Positions 33,844 through 47,592 are shown, counted from the first letter of the stretch. The stretch: 64,000 nucleotides of DNA from Sipunculus nudus (GCA_026874595.1 CM049322.1:9749900-9813899); one strand, 5' to 3'. The notes: generated from the letters alone by a model not told the origin. A program made the numbers and translations.

Positions 33844-34005
33844 CGTTCTAAATCTCCATCGTTTTAACCGCTGTTATGTATAGTAAACTAACGAAGGTGG
33901 GACGCCACGGGTTTAAAACTTGATTACAATTTTTTGCACTGTGTCAGCCCTGGCGGTGAAACCAGGAGAAACTTGCAGCGGTTAAAACGAAAGAGAGCTG
34001 GAACG
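33844..34005. mobile_element. Short MITE with ~30-bp inverted repeats
   Basis: The left end contains CATCGTTTTAACCGCTG and the right end CAGCGGTTAAAACGAAAG. A perfect 14-base pair (33860-33873 with 33976-33989) sits within a longer imperfect inverted repeat. The body is about 160 bp without coding capacity. A decayed relative lies at 1575-1815. It sits about 700 bases upstream of the DBH-like start. Confidence 0.65.
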
Positions 34006-34009
34006 TCAC

Positions 34010-35486
34010 AAGTTCAGCACTACCTTGAAATAAAGAAGGAAAAAACTAACATAGTCTACTGGCAAGGCCACACATAACAATATTTGTTAAACGGAACCCT
34101 GTTACTTTTCTCTCCAGGAACAAAAGCCCTAAGGGGCTGGTTCGGTGTTGCTAAGGGGCATCGATATTATTTTTGCCATATGCTGTTTTCCTTAATTTCT
34201 TGTTACAGAAACTATAACGGGTATTAGTAATATATTCATAAAGATAGAGTATAGTGAACACGGTTTCGTCTTTATTGTCAATATGTACATTCAATATTTG
34301 TTTGCATACAGTTGTGTTCTTCATGTATTTTAATGAATATATCACTTTGTCAACATAAGTTAATGTATGAAAAAAATAAGTAACAAATATCTCGCGCTGA
34401 TTCCAATAAGTTGTCCCAGAGTCCATAGATTAATTCCATTTTTTTGTTTGGCCTAACGCCTTTAGGTTGTGAAGATGTATGTTTTCTAAGTGGGTAAATA
34501 GCTCCGACATCGTTTATACATATTTTGTGCTTCAAGGTTGATGTGACATACATAATAAACACAACCGCGGCTGTGTGTACAAAAACACATTGCATTATCT
34601 ACTCCCTACAGATGAAGACAAATATCACTACACTCTATCTCGGTGTTTCCATTCCGATTCCGAAATAACTATATGACCTGAAAAACATACTTGTTGCCTA
34701 CGTTAAACTCTCCAATGAGGCCCCTCTTTCATACACAGCACGAATATGTTCATCTAGACAGTAGGGTCCCCAGCATGGCAGACAATGGCAGAGTAAACCC
34801 CGAAGAATTTCACTGGACCCATCAATAATTTGTAAATGGCCATGTTTGCTGCAATACGTTTAAAAACATTATAATGTAATGGAAGGCTATGTGCACGTTT
34901 ATTCATTTTGTAATGCCTTATTTCAAGAAGGCTAACTGACACTATAAATAGTTATATATACTGTCAAAGAGCGGCCATAACCGGTGGCCCGACATCAATA
35001 TCGAGCCCTGGTACATAGTGGAGCGTCCGGATTACGGACATCGGTGCGGAACATGTCCATCACAGAGAAGTGACTGTTGTTTTTCAGCTTGTGGAATTTG
35101 GAGTTACCAACTTTTACGGTATTGTCGAAATTAAAAAAAAATAATGTGTGCGTGTGTCTGTTTGGCCTTACTGATGAAGTTTCCGAACAGTAATTTATAC
35201 AATATGTGCCGCTTTTTATCTTTAACGGGCACGAAACATTTCAAAGCAGACGATTTAAACTCTATTAAATGTGTAATACAAATACTTCGAAAGGGGGACT
35301 TTATTTGCAGAAGTTTTTTCCCCTGGAAATTCTAATAATAAAATATCTAAACATTATTTGAGTAAATTTAATGATGAATGATAATGAAGGGTTGTTTTTT
35401 GTAGCTGATACTTGTAAAGATTTATATCAGAACCATATAATATCTCTGACAATAGAAAGTATTTCAAATATAAAAGGCACATGCTA
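34010..35486. other. Non-coding stretch upstream of the DBH-like gene
   Basis: No recognised exon. Open frames of 60-90 codons (for example 34151-34426 minus) show no family signature. Confidence 0.4.
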
Positions 35487-35590
35487 TCCGGTTTCCTCAA
35501 CCTCGACTAACAAGCGCCAACGTCTGAACCATGGAGAGTACCTCGTATCCGTTATTTTAACTATTTTTACGATCAATGCAAAATAAATAA
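35487..35590 (+). mobile_element. tRNA-derived SINE, family 1, copy 4 (5'-truncated)
   Basis: Starts inside the core (CCGGTTTCCTCAACC) and continues ACTAACAAGCGCCAACGTCTG, CCATGGAGAGTACCTCGTAT and the AATGCAAAATAAA tail. It matches the 3' half of the copy at 11564 in the same orientation. Confidence 0.65.
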
Positions 35591-36620
35591 AGTAAATTAT
35601 CTAATATCGAGTATCACACTGTAAATCTTGTCAATACTTTCATTTTTTTGTTACAATGGTTCCTAAACTATTGTTCGTTGTCACTTAAAAAAAAGGAGGA
35701 AGCGTTATATATGTGTGAACCCTCTCATTATAAATCAGCATATTGGTAAATCCCCCCACATGTTTATTGAGTTTCTGAAAAAAAATCACACAGCATGTGT
35801 CCTACGGGTTATATGTGCAGGGAACAGAAAATGAATGGTTATCATAGAGATGTTATTAAACTTTGGCTTGAACGTTTACATGTATTTTGTGTGTGTGTGT
35901 TAATTTATCACGTTTAGCCTAATACTAAGATTGTCAGGTGTTCACAACGATGTAGACACAATACGATGGCAGTTGCAGAGCAGTTTCTCGTATGACTTGC
36001 ACAGATCAGGCCTTCCTGTTTTTTAAATGTCTACTGAATCTTGTATCCCCTGTTAGCCCGACATTAATGTATAAATACCCTTTTTTCAGTCAAATCTACG
36101 TAGATTGCATCAACTGTTGTTGAGGTAATGCTTGAGAAAATGTACCCAACTTTACTATACTTAAGTTACTTGCAAGTGGGAGAGCCTTAATAAATGAACT
36201 ACGGATCCCTTCCTCAGCGGTGACAATTAAGTTATACGACTGTCAGATATACATGTTCTGTATTGTTATCACGTATGAAAACCGAGACGGTTTACCTAGC
36301 ATAAAAAAAGAGAGGTCATGTCAAATACGCCAGGCAATTGATCATAAACCGACAACACATTTGCCAAGGACTTTTGAGTTGCAAGTATGTATGTACCCTA
36401 GGTGAGTAAATAACTCCGACCTAATTGCTAAATTAAAGATACATTTCTCTCGGTTTAATTAAATATACAATTTGCATTTCCTAGATCTAAGATATGGTGA
36501 TCTATTATCTTTGCGGAGGTATGAATACGGTTCCTAAGTGTCTTCCTATTTCTGCAGTGAAACCTAAACACATATATGTGTACTATTCAAGATCGACAAT
36601 GTGGTATGTCTCCGTGTTTA
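35591..36620. other. Non-coding stretch
   Basis: Nothing recognised. A TATGCGGAGGTATGAAT-like fragment near 36517 may belong to the repeat that follows. Confidence 0.35.
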
Positions 36621-36624
36621 TGCC

Positions 36625-37270
36625 GACTATTGCCTCCGCCAGTGGAGTTACGCTCATCCCCGTTCTAGTGTGTTTGTGTGTGAGTCATTTAACAACATAA
36701 CTAACGCAATCTTGAAAGGAATCTCATGAAATTTTTTGGGCATTTTCGGAATGGGCCAATTGTGGATGATGTGGATCCGACACTCAATCCGGATTCATGA
36801 ACGTTAAAAATATATATTCAAAATGGAGTCGCTTATGCACGCGTGAACCTGGGAACCGTGGAATATGGGCTGAATAAGTGAATGCAAACCCAGATTTAGA
36901 GGCATCCCATCTTAGGGACCTCCTCTTGAATCTTTTGTAAAAAAATATGCAAAAAAAAGAAAAAAAAGGAAACATCCAACAGTATGTCGGATGCCCGCCG
37001 GTCGTAATCAAAACACACCAACTAGGACATCTGGCGGCAAATCAAACGGTCCAAAGTTCTGTGCATGGTGTTTTGTAACTAATGATCATTCAGAATTCGA
37101 ATATATGCACTCCACCACCTTAGGTTACATGTTTCTTTTTTTCAGTTTGTCAACAGGGGAACGTGTATCGTGTTAACTAACAGTGAACTTGAAAGTTGGT
37201 GCGGTTCTGAAAAAAAAGTCGAATTCAGTAAGATTATTTTTGCTTTGGCGGAGGTATGTGCTCTACTGAG
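36625..37270. repeat. Dispersed-repeat-like segment with GGCGGAGG ends
   Basis: The left end reads CTATTGCCTCCGCCAGTGGA and the right end TTTGCTTTGGCGGAGGTATG, an inverted pair. The inner sequence GGAGTTACGCTCATCCCCGT, a TGTGTTTGTG stretch and AATTTTTTGGGCATTTTCGG resembles a non-coding repeat type I know to be widespread in invertebrate genomes. That resemblance is from memory and not tested. Confidence 0.4.
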
Positions 37271-37274
37271 CGCT

Positions 37275-38700
37275 TTTTGAGTTTTGTTAAATGTATTCAG
37301 AGACTTTTCAATGAGTATCCTTTTATTGACCGCACTAAATAGAATTTTATCATCATGATATTGACGAGCCGTTTTGCCCGATTTCTTTGGCTGACTCGCA
37401 GTTCTAGTCAAGTACGTATACCTTTTATTCTGGTACTCTGTATTTTAGCCTTGACCTGCATCTGCTAACTCAAGAGACTTATTTATGCCATACTTGTTGA
37501 TACGACTGAGTAAGTATCTCACCTACAGCAGGTTTTTACAGACAACATCCTGTTGCGGATCCCCCCCCCCTGTTGAGCTGAAACATCTCCCATTTTATCC
37601 AAAAGAGATGCCTTAATAAAGTTTAACATACGACTTGAGCATTTTTAACAATTATTTTACAACGATATTTGCTTTTAAATGGTGATGATATTTTGTAAGT
37701 CATAAACATAGATGCGCACTCTCACCACTTATATCAACATTTTACATTCAAGTTCACATCCATTTTTGTAGCCCTGACAAACGGACTCAGTAGGCAATCG
37801 GATATTTGGGCTGGTAAGCCTTCTCGAGTCGTGATACAAGTAATATCGGGGAATGTATCGCAGTGGTCTTCTTCAGATTGCATTCATATTGTGTTAAACG
37901 GCCCATAATCTCAATATTATGCTCAGAATGATGAATGAAAACACAATAGTATACATGTGAGCTCACAACCCAAACTGAAACAGCGTCTCCATCGTAAATT
38001 TAGTCGTTATTTATTATAAGAAATGCTAATTTCATCAGCATGATCATAGATAAAAAATTTTACGATAAATGACACATTACTTACATTTTATCTTCATTTG
38101 TGTATTTTTCATAGATTTGCCAGTTATATCTAAATATTTCGTATTAATAATCTTTTTTTCACCCCCCCTTTTTTTTTTTAAATTTCAAAACAATGCAGAT
38201 ACACAAACACATGTAATGACACCATTACGGACAATATACATATTAGTTTATTCCTACAGCAAGAGTTCAATAGATGATATTTTTATCATGCTCGCATTAA
38301 TCGTTATCATTTGTCCATTCTATTGTACTTAATAATTTCAATTTTTGTATAAATGTATTTGCAAAATAATTTCGATAATGCGAAAAATATTTTACAAAAT
38401 CAAGAATAGAAAATATATGTTTTCCTACAAGAAAAATGGAGTACAATTTAATAGCCATCACTTTGCAATCTCGACAGTCTGTTCTCTTTACCAAAAAAAT
38501 GATATACTGAACATATAATACAGTTTGATGGCGTTGTATAATATTACGTGTTCTTTATCCCAGCTTTTCTGTCAAAGAATTACAGCAATATTTTGCCTTA
38601 GTTAAAATAACTAATTGTTGAAATACGCAACACTGTAGAAGGAAATCATCGATGCCTTTGTACTCAGGGACCTCAGAAAGCCCATTTCAAAGATATCTAT
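37275..38700. other. Non-coding stretch
   Basis: Nothing recognised. A C-tract lies near 37561-37570 and a poly-T near 38169. Confidence 0.4.
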
Positions 38701-38707
38701 CCAAATA

Positions 38708-39075
38708 CAGTAGAGAGTCGTTAATCCGAAAAGCTCAGGGACAGGGTTTTTGTTAAGATAAACGATCAATCGGATAAAAGATTCCCGACGATTCACCATG
38801 GTTGCCAACCTGCCATTTAGGCCCGGTTTTACCAGATATTGAATAAATGAAGACATGAATAAATTTAGCTGCCATAAAACTTGGCAAAAGCAGTTTAGTT
38901 AGAATTTCCTTCTACTTTTTGATTTATCAAGTAAAATATATTGAAATTTTGTTGATAGTACCTGGAAAATGTTTCATCGTTGAATTGTTTTTTCATTGTT
39001 TCGATTTTGGACCAACGTTCAAAAGTCGTTCTCATTTTTTCGGATAAACGGAGTTCGGATAAAGTAGGCTCTATT
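38708..39075. mobile_element. Short pogo/Tigger-like MITE
   Basis: TA then CAGTAGAGAGTCGTTAATCC at the left. The right end reads CGGATAAACGGAGTTCGGAT then AAAGTAGGCTCTA, the inverse of a CAGTAGAGCC-type end with its last bases mutated. An internal CGGATAAAAGATTCC repeats the motif. No transposase. Confidence 0.6.
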
Positions 39076-39398
39076 TTAACGACATAGACATAAATTCATC
39101 AACCCCAAGAATCCTGATCTCCTTGTGGCAGTAAGCCTGTAATAGAGGGTGAGAAGTTGTGACCCCTACAACTCCAAACCGAGTAGGCCGATGCATACCC
39201 TTTACACTTCCGCTTTCTTGAAAATACTTTTCTCCCCGGATTGAGCTCTGGATCCATACTGAACATTATTAAACAATATTTCTATTCAATATTTTGAGAA
39301 AAGGGTGGGGTATCAAATTTGATATACATCGTTATGATATACATCGTTACAAGTGCCTCTGTGTCGGTCGGGGTGGGGGAGGGGTCGCACCTGACTCC

Positions 39399-39433
39399 GA
39401 GCCCCCCCCCCCCCCCCCCCCCCACACACACAC
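39399..39433. repeat. Poly-C/CA tract
   Basis: About 23 C followed by CA units. The equivalent tract in the right unit (43930-43952) is shorter. Confidence 0.85.
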
Positions 39434-40157
39434 AGATTGTGAAAGGAAATTAACCCAATGTATGGACAGACTGAAAGCCTTGAACGACATTGCCCGCCTG
39501 GTGTTAGATATACGGTTCATATTGTTGTGTCAAGACACCCGCCATTTCATTCTAACCAGGCACAAAGGCATGTGCAAGAAACAGAACTGTTTAAGCTTAT
39601 AAAGCATAATTCTATGTGAATATGAATTTAGAAATGAGGCCATGCATAAATGTCAGTGTTTTTGGTCAAATGTGATGAAAAAACTGTCCAGGGTAGTAAC
39701 ACAGCGCCCACGCCACCTGGTGGCTTTCCCACCCAAATTCATAAATCGAGATTATTCAGGTTTCATTTGTTGTTTCTTCCGTGTTTTATATGTTTCGTCG
39801 TTTTTTTGGTAATTTTGACCTATGTTCCTGCTTTGTTGAACAAACGCACGTGAAATGTGTGTACTAAGAACCACAACAACGTATAAAAAGGTACACTAGA
39901 GATATTAGGACTGTGCACATATAATACATACGAATCTTAAGTTTCAGATATTGAGGTGCCTGTAATACAGGGATGGCCGTAACCTGAGGATTGAATCTCC
40001 TTGTCCTTCCTTCCGTGATTATATGGCAGCATGAGTGATGGTTTTTAATCTTTTAGCGTCTTTTCCGGTGTTCCAGATGTTATCGAGATGATTAGAAGAT
40101 AAGAAGATTGTTATACAGTTAGGGTGAAAATACGCGTTATTTAACATTTATATTTCT

Positions 40158-40204
40158 AGTGTATATATATATAAAAGTAATATATATAAACATTATATAT
40201 ATAT

Positions 40205-40250
<46 letters not shown>
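40158..40250. repeat. (TA)n microsatellite cluster
   Basis: Interrupted TA repeats. The right-unit counterpart (44670-44766) has a different length and structure. Confidence 0.9.
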
Positions 40251-40254
<4 letters not shown>

Positions 40255-40825
40255 AGTTTGCCGGTTGTGTCGTCTGTAGATCAACCATCAATTACTAGTA
40301 ATGTACACGATAAATGTATATTTTTTTCTTCTTTTACTAGGTGGTTACACACTGCAGACGTTAATATATACCCTATCGGGTTAAATAAAACCTGAATAAT
40401 TATCAACCTGAGGAACCAAATTATATGCTCCAGACTTCCAGTTGGAAAAAAAATTATGCTCGAGACGTCCGGTTGGTGTCAATTGAGAATCCTGTGAACT
40501 TTACATACATGCCGTATATGGCATAATAAGCAGCCCGGTATGTTTATTAATTTATTGTGTTACGTTTCTGATCCCTCAGAGGGACCGACAAATAGCCGGC
40601 TTAAATGACCGACCACCCAATAAAAGTATTGTGAGAGTTACGACAGACAAAATTGTCAAAATCGTCATCAGTATTGGCAAACCCCTTAATGTCTTAACAA
40701 CACAAGTAAAGGGCTCCGGGGTAATTACTCAATGAGGCTTCGCTCGTCATTGTATGATCTGTGTTAAATTCGATATTTCCAGGCCCCTTGGAGCATATTT
40801 TCTAATCTAGCCGAATACAGCTGTG

Positions 40826-41021
40826 GTTCATTTTGACCTCAGGTAACGAAAGACATTTTGTACCCACTCACATTAGTAAAACTTCATATAATACACTGGT
40901 GGAAGCTGAAAGTACCTCTTAGTTATACATATAACATACATGATATTTATTTAAAGGTGTTAAGCTTTTCTGTATTAAATTATTTCCTTCCTGTATGAGA
41001 TGGATTATTTCATGTAAAAAT
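40826..41021 (+). repeat. Diverged internal repeat, first copy in left unit
   Basis: The ~195-bp block TTGACCTCAGGTAACG ... TATGAGATGGATTATTTCATG recurs in diverged form at 41354-41550 (TTAACCTCAGGTACTG ... TATGAGGTGGATATTGCCATG). The right unit keeps only the first (45311-45507). Confidence 0.75.
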
Positions 41022-41238
41022 AAAAAAAATATATATATGTTCAGTCCAGCTTATGTTCAATTATGTGAATGATATATTTTCACATTCAAAATCTCGTCTG
41101 TTTAGCATTGCCTTATAAAAGTTAACTTAAAAAATGCATATTTGTAAAATTGACATTATATTATAAACCTCAATAGATATACTATAGCAACAATCATAAT
41201 ATTTGCATTATGGTAAATCCCTGTAAACAAAGACTCTA

Positions 41239-41289
<51 letters not shown>
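41239..41289. repeat. (TA)n microsatellite
   Basis: About 25 TA units, matching the TA run at 45721-45796 of the right unit. Confidence 0.95.
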
Positions 41290-41292
<3 letters not shown>

Positions 41293-41353
41293 GTGATATT
41301 TCAATTTTGCTTTAGCATGTATTCTAATTTGATGTATCTATTTAACATCTTTG

Positions 41354-41550
41354 GGTAATTTTAACCTCAGGTACTGCAAAACATCTTTATATTGACTGGC
41401 ATAAGTAAAGACTCCCATAATACTCTTGTATGACCCGATAATGTTTCTTAATTACACATATAACATACATCGGACTTATTTCAATATTTAAAGATTGTTC
41501 TTAATAATCCCGTCACTTCATGTATGAGGTGGATATTGCCATGTAAAAAT
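41354..41550 (+). repeat. Diverged internal repeat, second copy in left unit
   Basis: See the block at 40826. The period is about 528 bases. This copy has no counterpart in the right unit, where unrelated sequence stands. Confidence 0.7.
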
Positions 41551-42338
41551 TTTAAATTAAATTAAAATTTGTATACACTACATATTTATCTTCAACAAAA
41601 TTAGCATTATTTCGAAATTATACAGTTTTTTAAAGGATCGGAGTTGTGTTGAATTTTAACTGTGTAAATGTAATTTGTAAAATAGAAAATAAAATAATAT
41701 TTTTTTATATATATTACGGCAACAATTACAACAGTTGCAATAAGAACGTAGGGACAGGGAATGTAGGGATATTTGAACATTTGTAGAGACCACTCATTGT
41801 ATACGGGTTTGTTCACATATACAGTGAATCCTTATTTTGTCGCTTGAAGAGATACAGTAATAAATCGGAGTTAGAAATATGATAAAATAGTACCCAGTGG
41901 GTACTACCCACTATATATGTCTCTTGGTCGAATGTGCAGTAAACCCTATTTACTCGCCAAATTGGTATCATTTATGATAGGTTGCAAATTATCAAAAGTA
42001 ACTAAATTGATCAAAACGCAGTGATGTGTGAATGCTTCAGAGGAAAGATTAAAGGAGTCAGAAACTCTACTGTATAACATAGGTGTGAATTCAATAGGTT
42101 TACATAAAATCAAATACTTTGGTATATTAGTCTACCAATGACTTGTGCTGTCTACTATAAATATTGAAAAAAAAATCCTGGCAAAAATAACTAAAACTGA
42201 GCAAATTCCTGAGCCTTTTTTATTTTTCAATAACGGTACCAATTACCCCTGATACGTATGCCTATGTTAAAATGCGTATATTACTATCTAACTACTCACG
42301 AAACAAAAGAAAAAATATTTTACTCAATTATATGCAAA

Positions 42339-42462
<124 letters not shown>

Positions 42463-42959
42463 TACAAACAATGACGGGCACACATGAGTTTTGCTTTCTA
42501 AAAAAATACATCACTAGGCAGCATCAAGAGTATTTTTTATGTTGTCCAGAAGTTACCTTGCACATACGGATACCAAAGAGAACGTATAACAATTTCGTTC
42601 AGATATATGAATAATCAGAGTATGGCATGCATTTAATATTGACCGACATCATGTATTTCTATATAAGAACTAATTTATAGTAGAAAGATAACAAGGGGCA
42701 TAGTATTTAACAACTGGTCACCATAGCACAATTTCTTCCTATGACAAAAGTCTTTATCTTGTTATAAATATTGCCTCATCTGTTATTTTCATCGTTTTTC
42801 TGCACAGAATATAAGTTTCAATTAAACTGGTTCATTTTCAAAATATGCCGATGTCAAGCTTTTGACATGTTCATCTCTCCTTTAAGGTCTTAATTACGAG
42901 TATCATCCTGGCCTTTTTTCCCTTGCGTGAGAGTTTATCCCTCGACTACCAACTTCTGT

Positions 42960-43821
42960 CTATTTACAGCAGGACAATTGCGTTCGCATATGTTTGTTTG
43001 TAATAATATATATAAAGAAAGGACTTATTCTAAATATAATTGGAAAAATAGTTGCTACTCTATAAGCAAACCATACCGTATTTCCGCTGATCCATTTCCA
43101 TATTAAAACACCCATGACCGGTCCATGGCCTGAGACATACATTATAGATAATGCAAATGTGGTTCCTTTAAACTTTGCAATCGTGTTTCTTAAAGTGTCA
43201 TCGTCGTTGCAACCTCTCATATTTAGTCGCTCATGTTTTGCTTTAATTAGGCCAAGTAAGGAAATTGCACTTGATATTTACAGTAAGATGGTTGCGGATA
43301 ATTGATAAGAAACAATTAATATTGGTGTAATATATTCACTTGCGCAAAAAGCCATTTTAAATTCCACGTGATGAAAGATTATTCCATTAATTACCAAAAG
43401 CACCATAAACTTTATGATTATTCCTATCCATACTCTTTTCCTTGACCACCAAATCTTGGTCTTAACTGGAAAAACAACGGACCCCATCTGCATTACTGAA
43501 ATGCCAATAATCATTGAAGCTGAAAAGGCAAATAAAGTAGCCAACAAAAAAACAGTCAGTGAACAAAGCACTCTCTTAGGAACCTTTTGCTTCCAGTCAT
43601 TAACAAGTATTGCTGCATTTAAAGTTTCATGAGTGATATTTGTCACGGAGAAACAAAACAGATACCAAGAGCTTGCCTGTGGGCGATTGTTTTTACAAAG
43701 AACCAGAATTGTCCCACATAGGTTAAACAGTATGCTTGTAGCTATTAAAGCTGCCTTCCCATGCTTATAAACAGACCAAAACAGTTCTGACTCAGGAGAT
43801 GTAGCGCCCTCTGCCGCTGTC
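42960..43821 (-). pseudogene. Seven-transmembrane receptor, left copy, 5'-truncated with nonsense codon
   Basis: On the minus strand from 43821: TAAEGATSPESELFWSVYKHG, then hydrophobic segments and a lysine/arginine-rich loop (KTKIWWSRKRVW), matching the right copy almost residue for residue. It is cut at the duplication junction. Upstream codons come from unrelated sequence (MIPHPFLK), and the N-terminal 50 or so residues are missing. A TAA at 43278-43280 falls in the fifth membrane segment where the right copy has Leu. Downstream the frame stays open to 42960, with TM6-TM7 and a tail SPFFIYIITNKHMRTQLSCC. That tail looks like a normal class A GPCR end: TM7, short helix 8 and a Cys pair. Ligand unknown. 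Confidence 0.75.
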
Positions 43822-44669
43822 TTGAGAAAAGGGTGGGGTATCAAATTTGATATACATCGTAATGATATACATCGTTACAAGTGCCTCTGTGTCGGTCGGG
43901 GTGGGGGAGGGGTCGCACTTGACTCTGAGCCCCCCCCCCCCCACACACACACACATTGTGAAAGGAAATTAACCCCATGTATGGACAGACTGAAAGCCTT
44001 GAATGACATTTCCCGCCAGGTGTTAGATATACGGTTCATATAGTTGTGTCAAGACACCCGCCATTTCATTCTAACCAGGCACAAAGGCATGTGCAAGAAA
44101 CAGAACTGTATAAGCTTATAAAGCAAAATTCTATGTGAATATGAATTTAGAAATGAGGCCATGCATAAATGTCAGTGTTTTTGGTCAAATGTGATGAACA
44201 AACTGTCCAGGATAGTAACACAGCGCCTACGCCACCTGGCGGCTTTCCCACACAAATTCACAAATCGAGATTATTCAGGTTTCATTTGTTGTTTCTTCCG
44301 TGTTTTATATGTTTCGTCGTTTTTTTTTTGGTAATTTTGACCTATGTTCCTGCTTTGTTGAACAAACGCACGTGAAATGTGTGTACTAATACAAAGAACC
44401 ACAAAACGTATAAAAAGGTACACTAGAGATATTAGGACTGTGCACATATAATACATACGAATCTTAAGTTTCAGATATTGAGGTGCCTGTAACCTGAAGA
44501 TTGAATCTCCTTGTCCTTCCTTCCGTGATTATATCGCAGCATGAGTGATGGTTTTTAATCTTTTAGCGTCTTTTCCTGTGTTCCAGATGTTATCGAGATG
44601 ATTAGAAGATAAGAAGATTGTTATACAGTTAGGGTGAAAATACGCGTTATTTAACATTTTTATTTCTAG

Positions 44670-44712
44670 TGTATATATATAAAAGTAATATAAACATTAT
44701 ATATATATAAAT

Positions 44713-44743
<31 letters not shown>

Positions 44744-44766
44744 ATATTTACATATATATGTATATC
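44670..44766. repeat. (TA)n microsatellite cluster, right unit
   Basis: Interrupted TA repeats equivalent to 40158-40250. Confidence 0.85.
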
Positions 44767-45719
44767 TCAGTTTGCCGGTTGTGTCGTCTGTAGATCAACC
44801 ATCAATTACTAATAATGTACACGATAAATGTATATTTATTTCATCTTTTACTAGGTGGTTACACACTGCAGACGTAAATATATACCCTATCGGGTTAAAT
44901 AAAACCTGAATAATTATTCACCTGAGGAACCACTTTATATGCTCAAGACTTCCAGTTGGAAAAAAATTATGCTCGAGACGTCGAACGAGAACTTTACATA
45001 CATGGCGTATATGGCTTAATAAGCAGCCCGGTATGTTTATTAATTTATTGTGTTACGTTTCTGATCCCTCAGAGGGACAGACAAATAGCCGGCTTAAATG
45101 ACCGACCACCCAATAAATGTATTGTGAGAGTTACAAAATTGTCAAAATCGTCATCAGTATTGGCAAACCCCTTAATGTCTTAACAACACAAGTAAAGGGC
45201 TCCGGGGTAATTACTCAATGAGGCTTCGCTCACATTGTATGATCTGTGTTAAATTCGATATTTCCAGGCTCCTTGGAGCATATTTTCTAATCTAGCCGAA
45301 TACAGCTGTGGTTCATTTTGACCTCAGGTAACGAAAGACATTTTGTACCCACTCACATTAGTAAAACTTCATATAATACACTGGTAGGACCTGAAAGTAC
45401 CTCTTAGTTATACATATAACATACATGGTATTTATTTAAAGGTGTTAAGCTTTTCTGTATTAAATTATTTCCTTCCTGTATGAGATGGATTATTTCATGT
45501 AAAAATAACAAAATATATATGTTCAGTCCAGCTTATGTTCAATTTCGTGAATGATATATTTTCATTTTTAAAATGTCGTCTGTGTAGCATTGCCTTATAA
45601 AGTAAACTTAAAAAATGCATATTTGTAAAATTGACATTATATTGTAAACCTCAATAGATATACTATAGCAACAACCATGATATTTGCATTATGGTACATC
45701 CCTGTTGACAAAGACTCTA

Positions 45720-45720
<1 letters not shown>

Positions 45721-45796
<76 letters not shown>
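45721..45796. repeat. (TA)n microsatellite
   Basis: Two TA runs split by ACTGTA; equivalent to 41239-41289. Confidence 0.95.
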
Positions 45797-45799
<3 letters not shown>

Positions 45800-46340
45800 A
45801 AATTCAAATATTAACAAATCACACTACAACTTAAACCATTTCCTGTGTTTCAATATGATCAAACATACCAGCCTCCTCTTACCCGTTTTGTTCAAAGGTT
45901 GTAATAGTTAAAAATTGCTATTATTCTATCAAGTTGGGTTCTATGTCTTTTGCTGTTACAGGTCATATTTTCTTGTCTATTACTATTAATATTACTTTGA
46001 AAACTCGTAATTTTTATTACTATAACGTATTATTATAAGCGCATTGGCATTATAATTTAATATATAATATCTTATTGTGATTATCATACATGGTGCTTTT
46101 AACTTGGCGTTTATATTATCATAAGCTCTATAAATAAGTATGAACGGATTTGAGGCGGACATATACATGTAGTTCAGACAACGTTCCACGTTCACTAAAG
46201 CCTCGGTCACAACCGGGATACGATCGCCGTACGGCGAGTGTTTTGGGCTATTCCTTGCGGTAAACGCACGGCAACCGTGCGGTTTTCAAAGGCCGCAGGG
46301 AGTCCGCAACGACCGTCACTGACATTAGCACATATAACCA
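45797..46340. other. Sequence unique to the right duplication unit
   Basis: About 540 bases with no counterpart in the left unit. The right end (46200-46320) contains CCTCGGTCACAACCGGGATA and CGCCGTACGGCG, which look like part of a GC-rich DNA-transposon terminus. A matching opposite end was not found. No gene. Confidence 0.6.
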
Positions 46341-47592
46341 TGTTAAAAATTTTAATTAAATTAAAATTTTTAAACACTACATATTAAACTTCAACAAAAT
46401 TAGCATTATTTTGAGATTAAACATTTTTTTTACAAAGGATCGGTGTTGCGTTGTGTTTTAACTGTGTAAATGTAATTTCTAAAATTGAAAATAAAATAAT
46501 AAAATTTTTGGGATATATTACGGCAACAATTACAACAGTTGCAATAAGAACGTGGGGACATGGAATGTAGGGATATATAAACAAATGTAGAGACCACTCT
46601 TTGTATTCGTGTCTGCTCACATATACAGTGAATTCTTATTTTGTCGCTTGAAGAGATACAGTAATAAATCGGAGTTATAAATATGATAAAATGCTACCCA
46701 CTGTATATGTCTCTTGGTCGAATGTGCAGTAAACCCCCATTGACTCGCCAAATGGGATCATTTATGAAAGGTTGCAAATTATCAAAATTAATTAAATTGA
46801 TCAAAACGCAGTGATGTGTGAATGCTTCAGATGACAAATTAGAGGAGTCAGGAACTCTACTGTATAACATTGGTGTGAATTCAATATGTTTACATAAAAT
46901 CAAATACTTTGGTATATTGGTCTACCAATGACTTGTGCTGTCTACTATAAATATTGAAAAAAAATCCTGGCAAAAATAACTAAAACTGAGCAAATCCCTG
47001 TGCTTTTTTTTATTTTTCAATAACGGTACCAATTACACCTGCGTATATTACTATCTAACTATTCACGAAACAAAATACTCAATTGTTATATGCAACCAAT
47101 GACGGGCACACATAAGATTTGCTTTCTAATAAATACATCACTAGGCAACATCAAGAGTATTTTTTTATGTTGTCCAGAAGTTACGTTTCACATACGGATA
47201 CTAAAGAGAACGTATAACACTTGCATTTTCATGTGTGGATATTCAGAGTATGGCATGCATCTAATATTGACCGACAACATGTATTTCTATATTAGAACTA
47301 ATTTATAGTAGAAAGATAACAAGGGCATTGTATTTAACAACTGGTCACCATAGCACAATATCGTCGTATGACAAAAGTCTATATCTTGTTATAAATATTG
47401 CCTCATCTGTTATTTTCATCGTTTTCTGCACAGAACATAAGTTTCAATTAAACTGGTTCATTTTCAAAATATGCCGGTGTCATATTTATGAATATATTTA
47501 TTACTCTGGTCCGAAGCTTTTGACATGTTTATCTCTCCTTTAAGGTCTTAATTACGAGTATCATCCTAGCCTTTTTTCCCCTGCGTGATAGT

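Noticed and set aside
39650-39853. Open frame MSVFLVKCDEKTVQGSNTAP, repeated at 44169
   Set aside because: It is conserved only because the whole 4.5-kb unit is duplicated. It has no start context, splice pattern or domain, and sits next to C-tract repeats.
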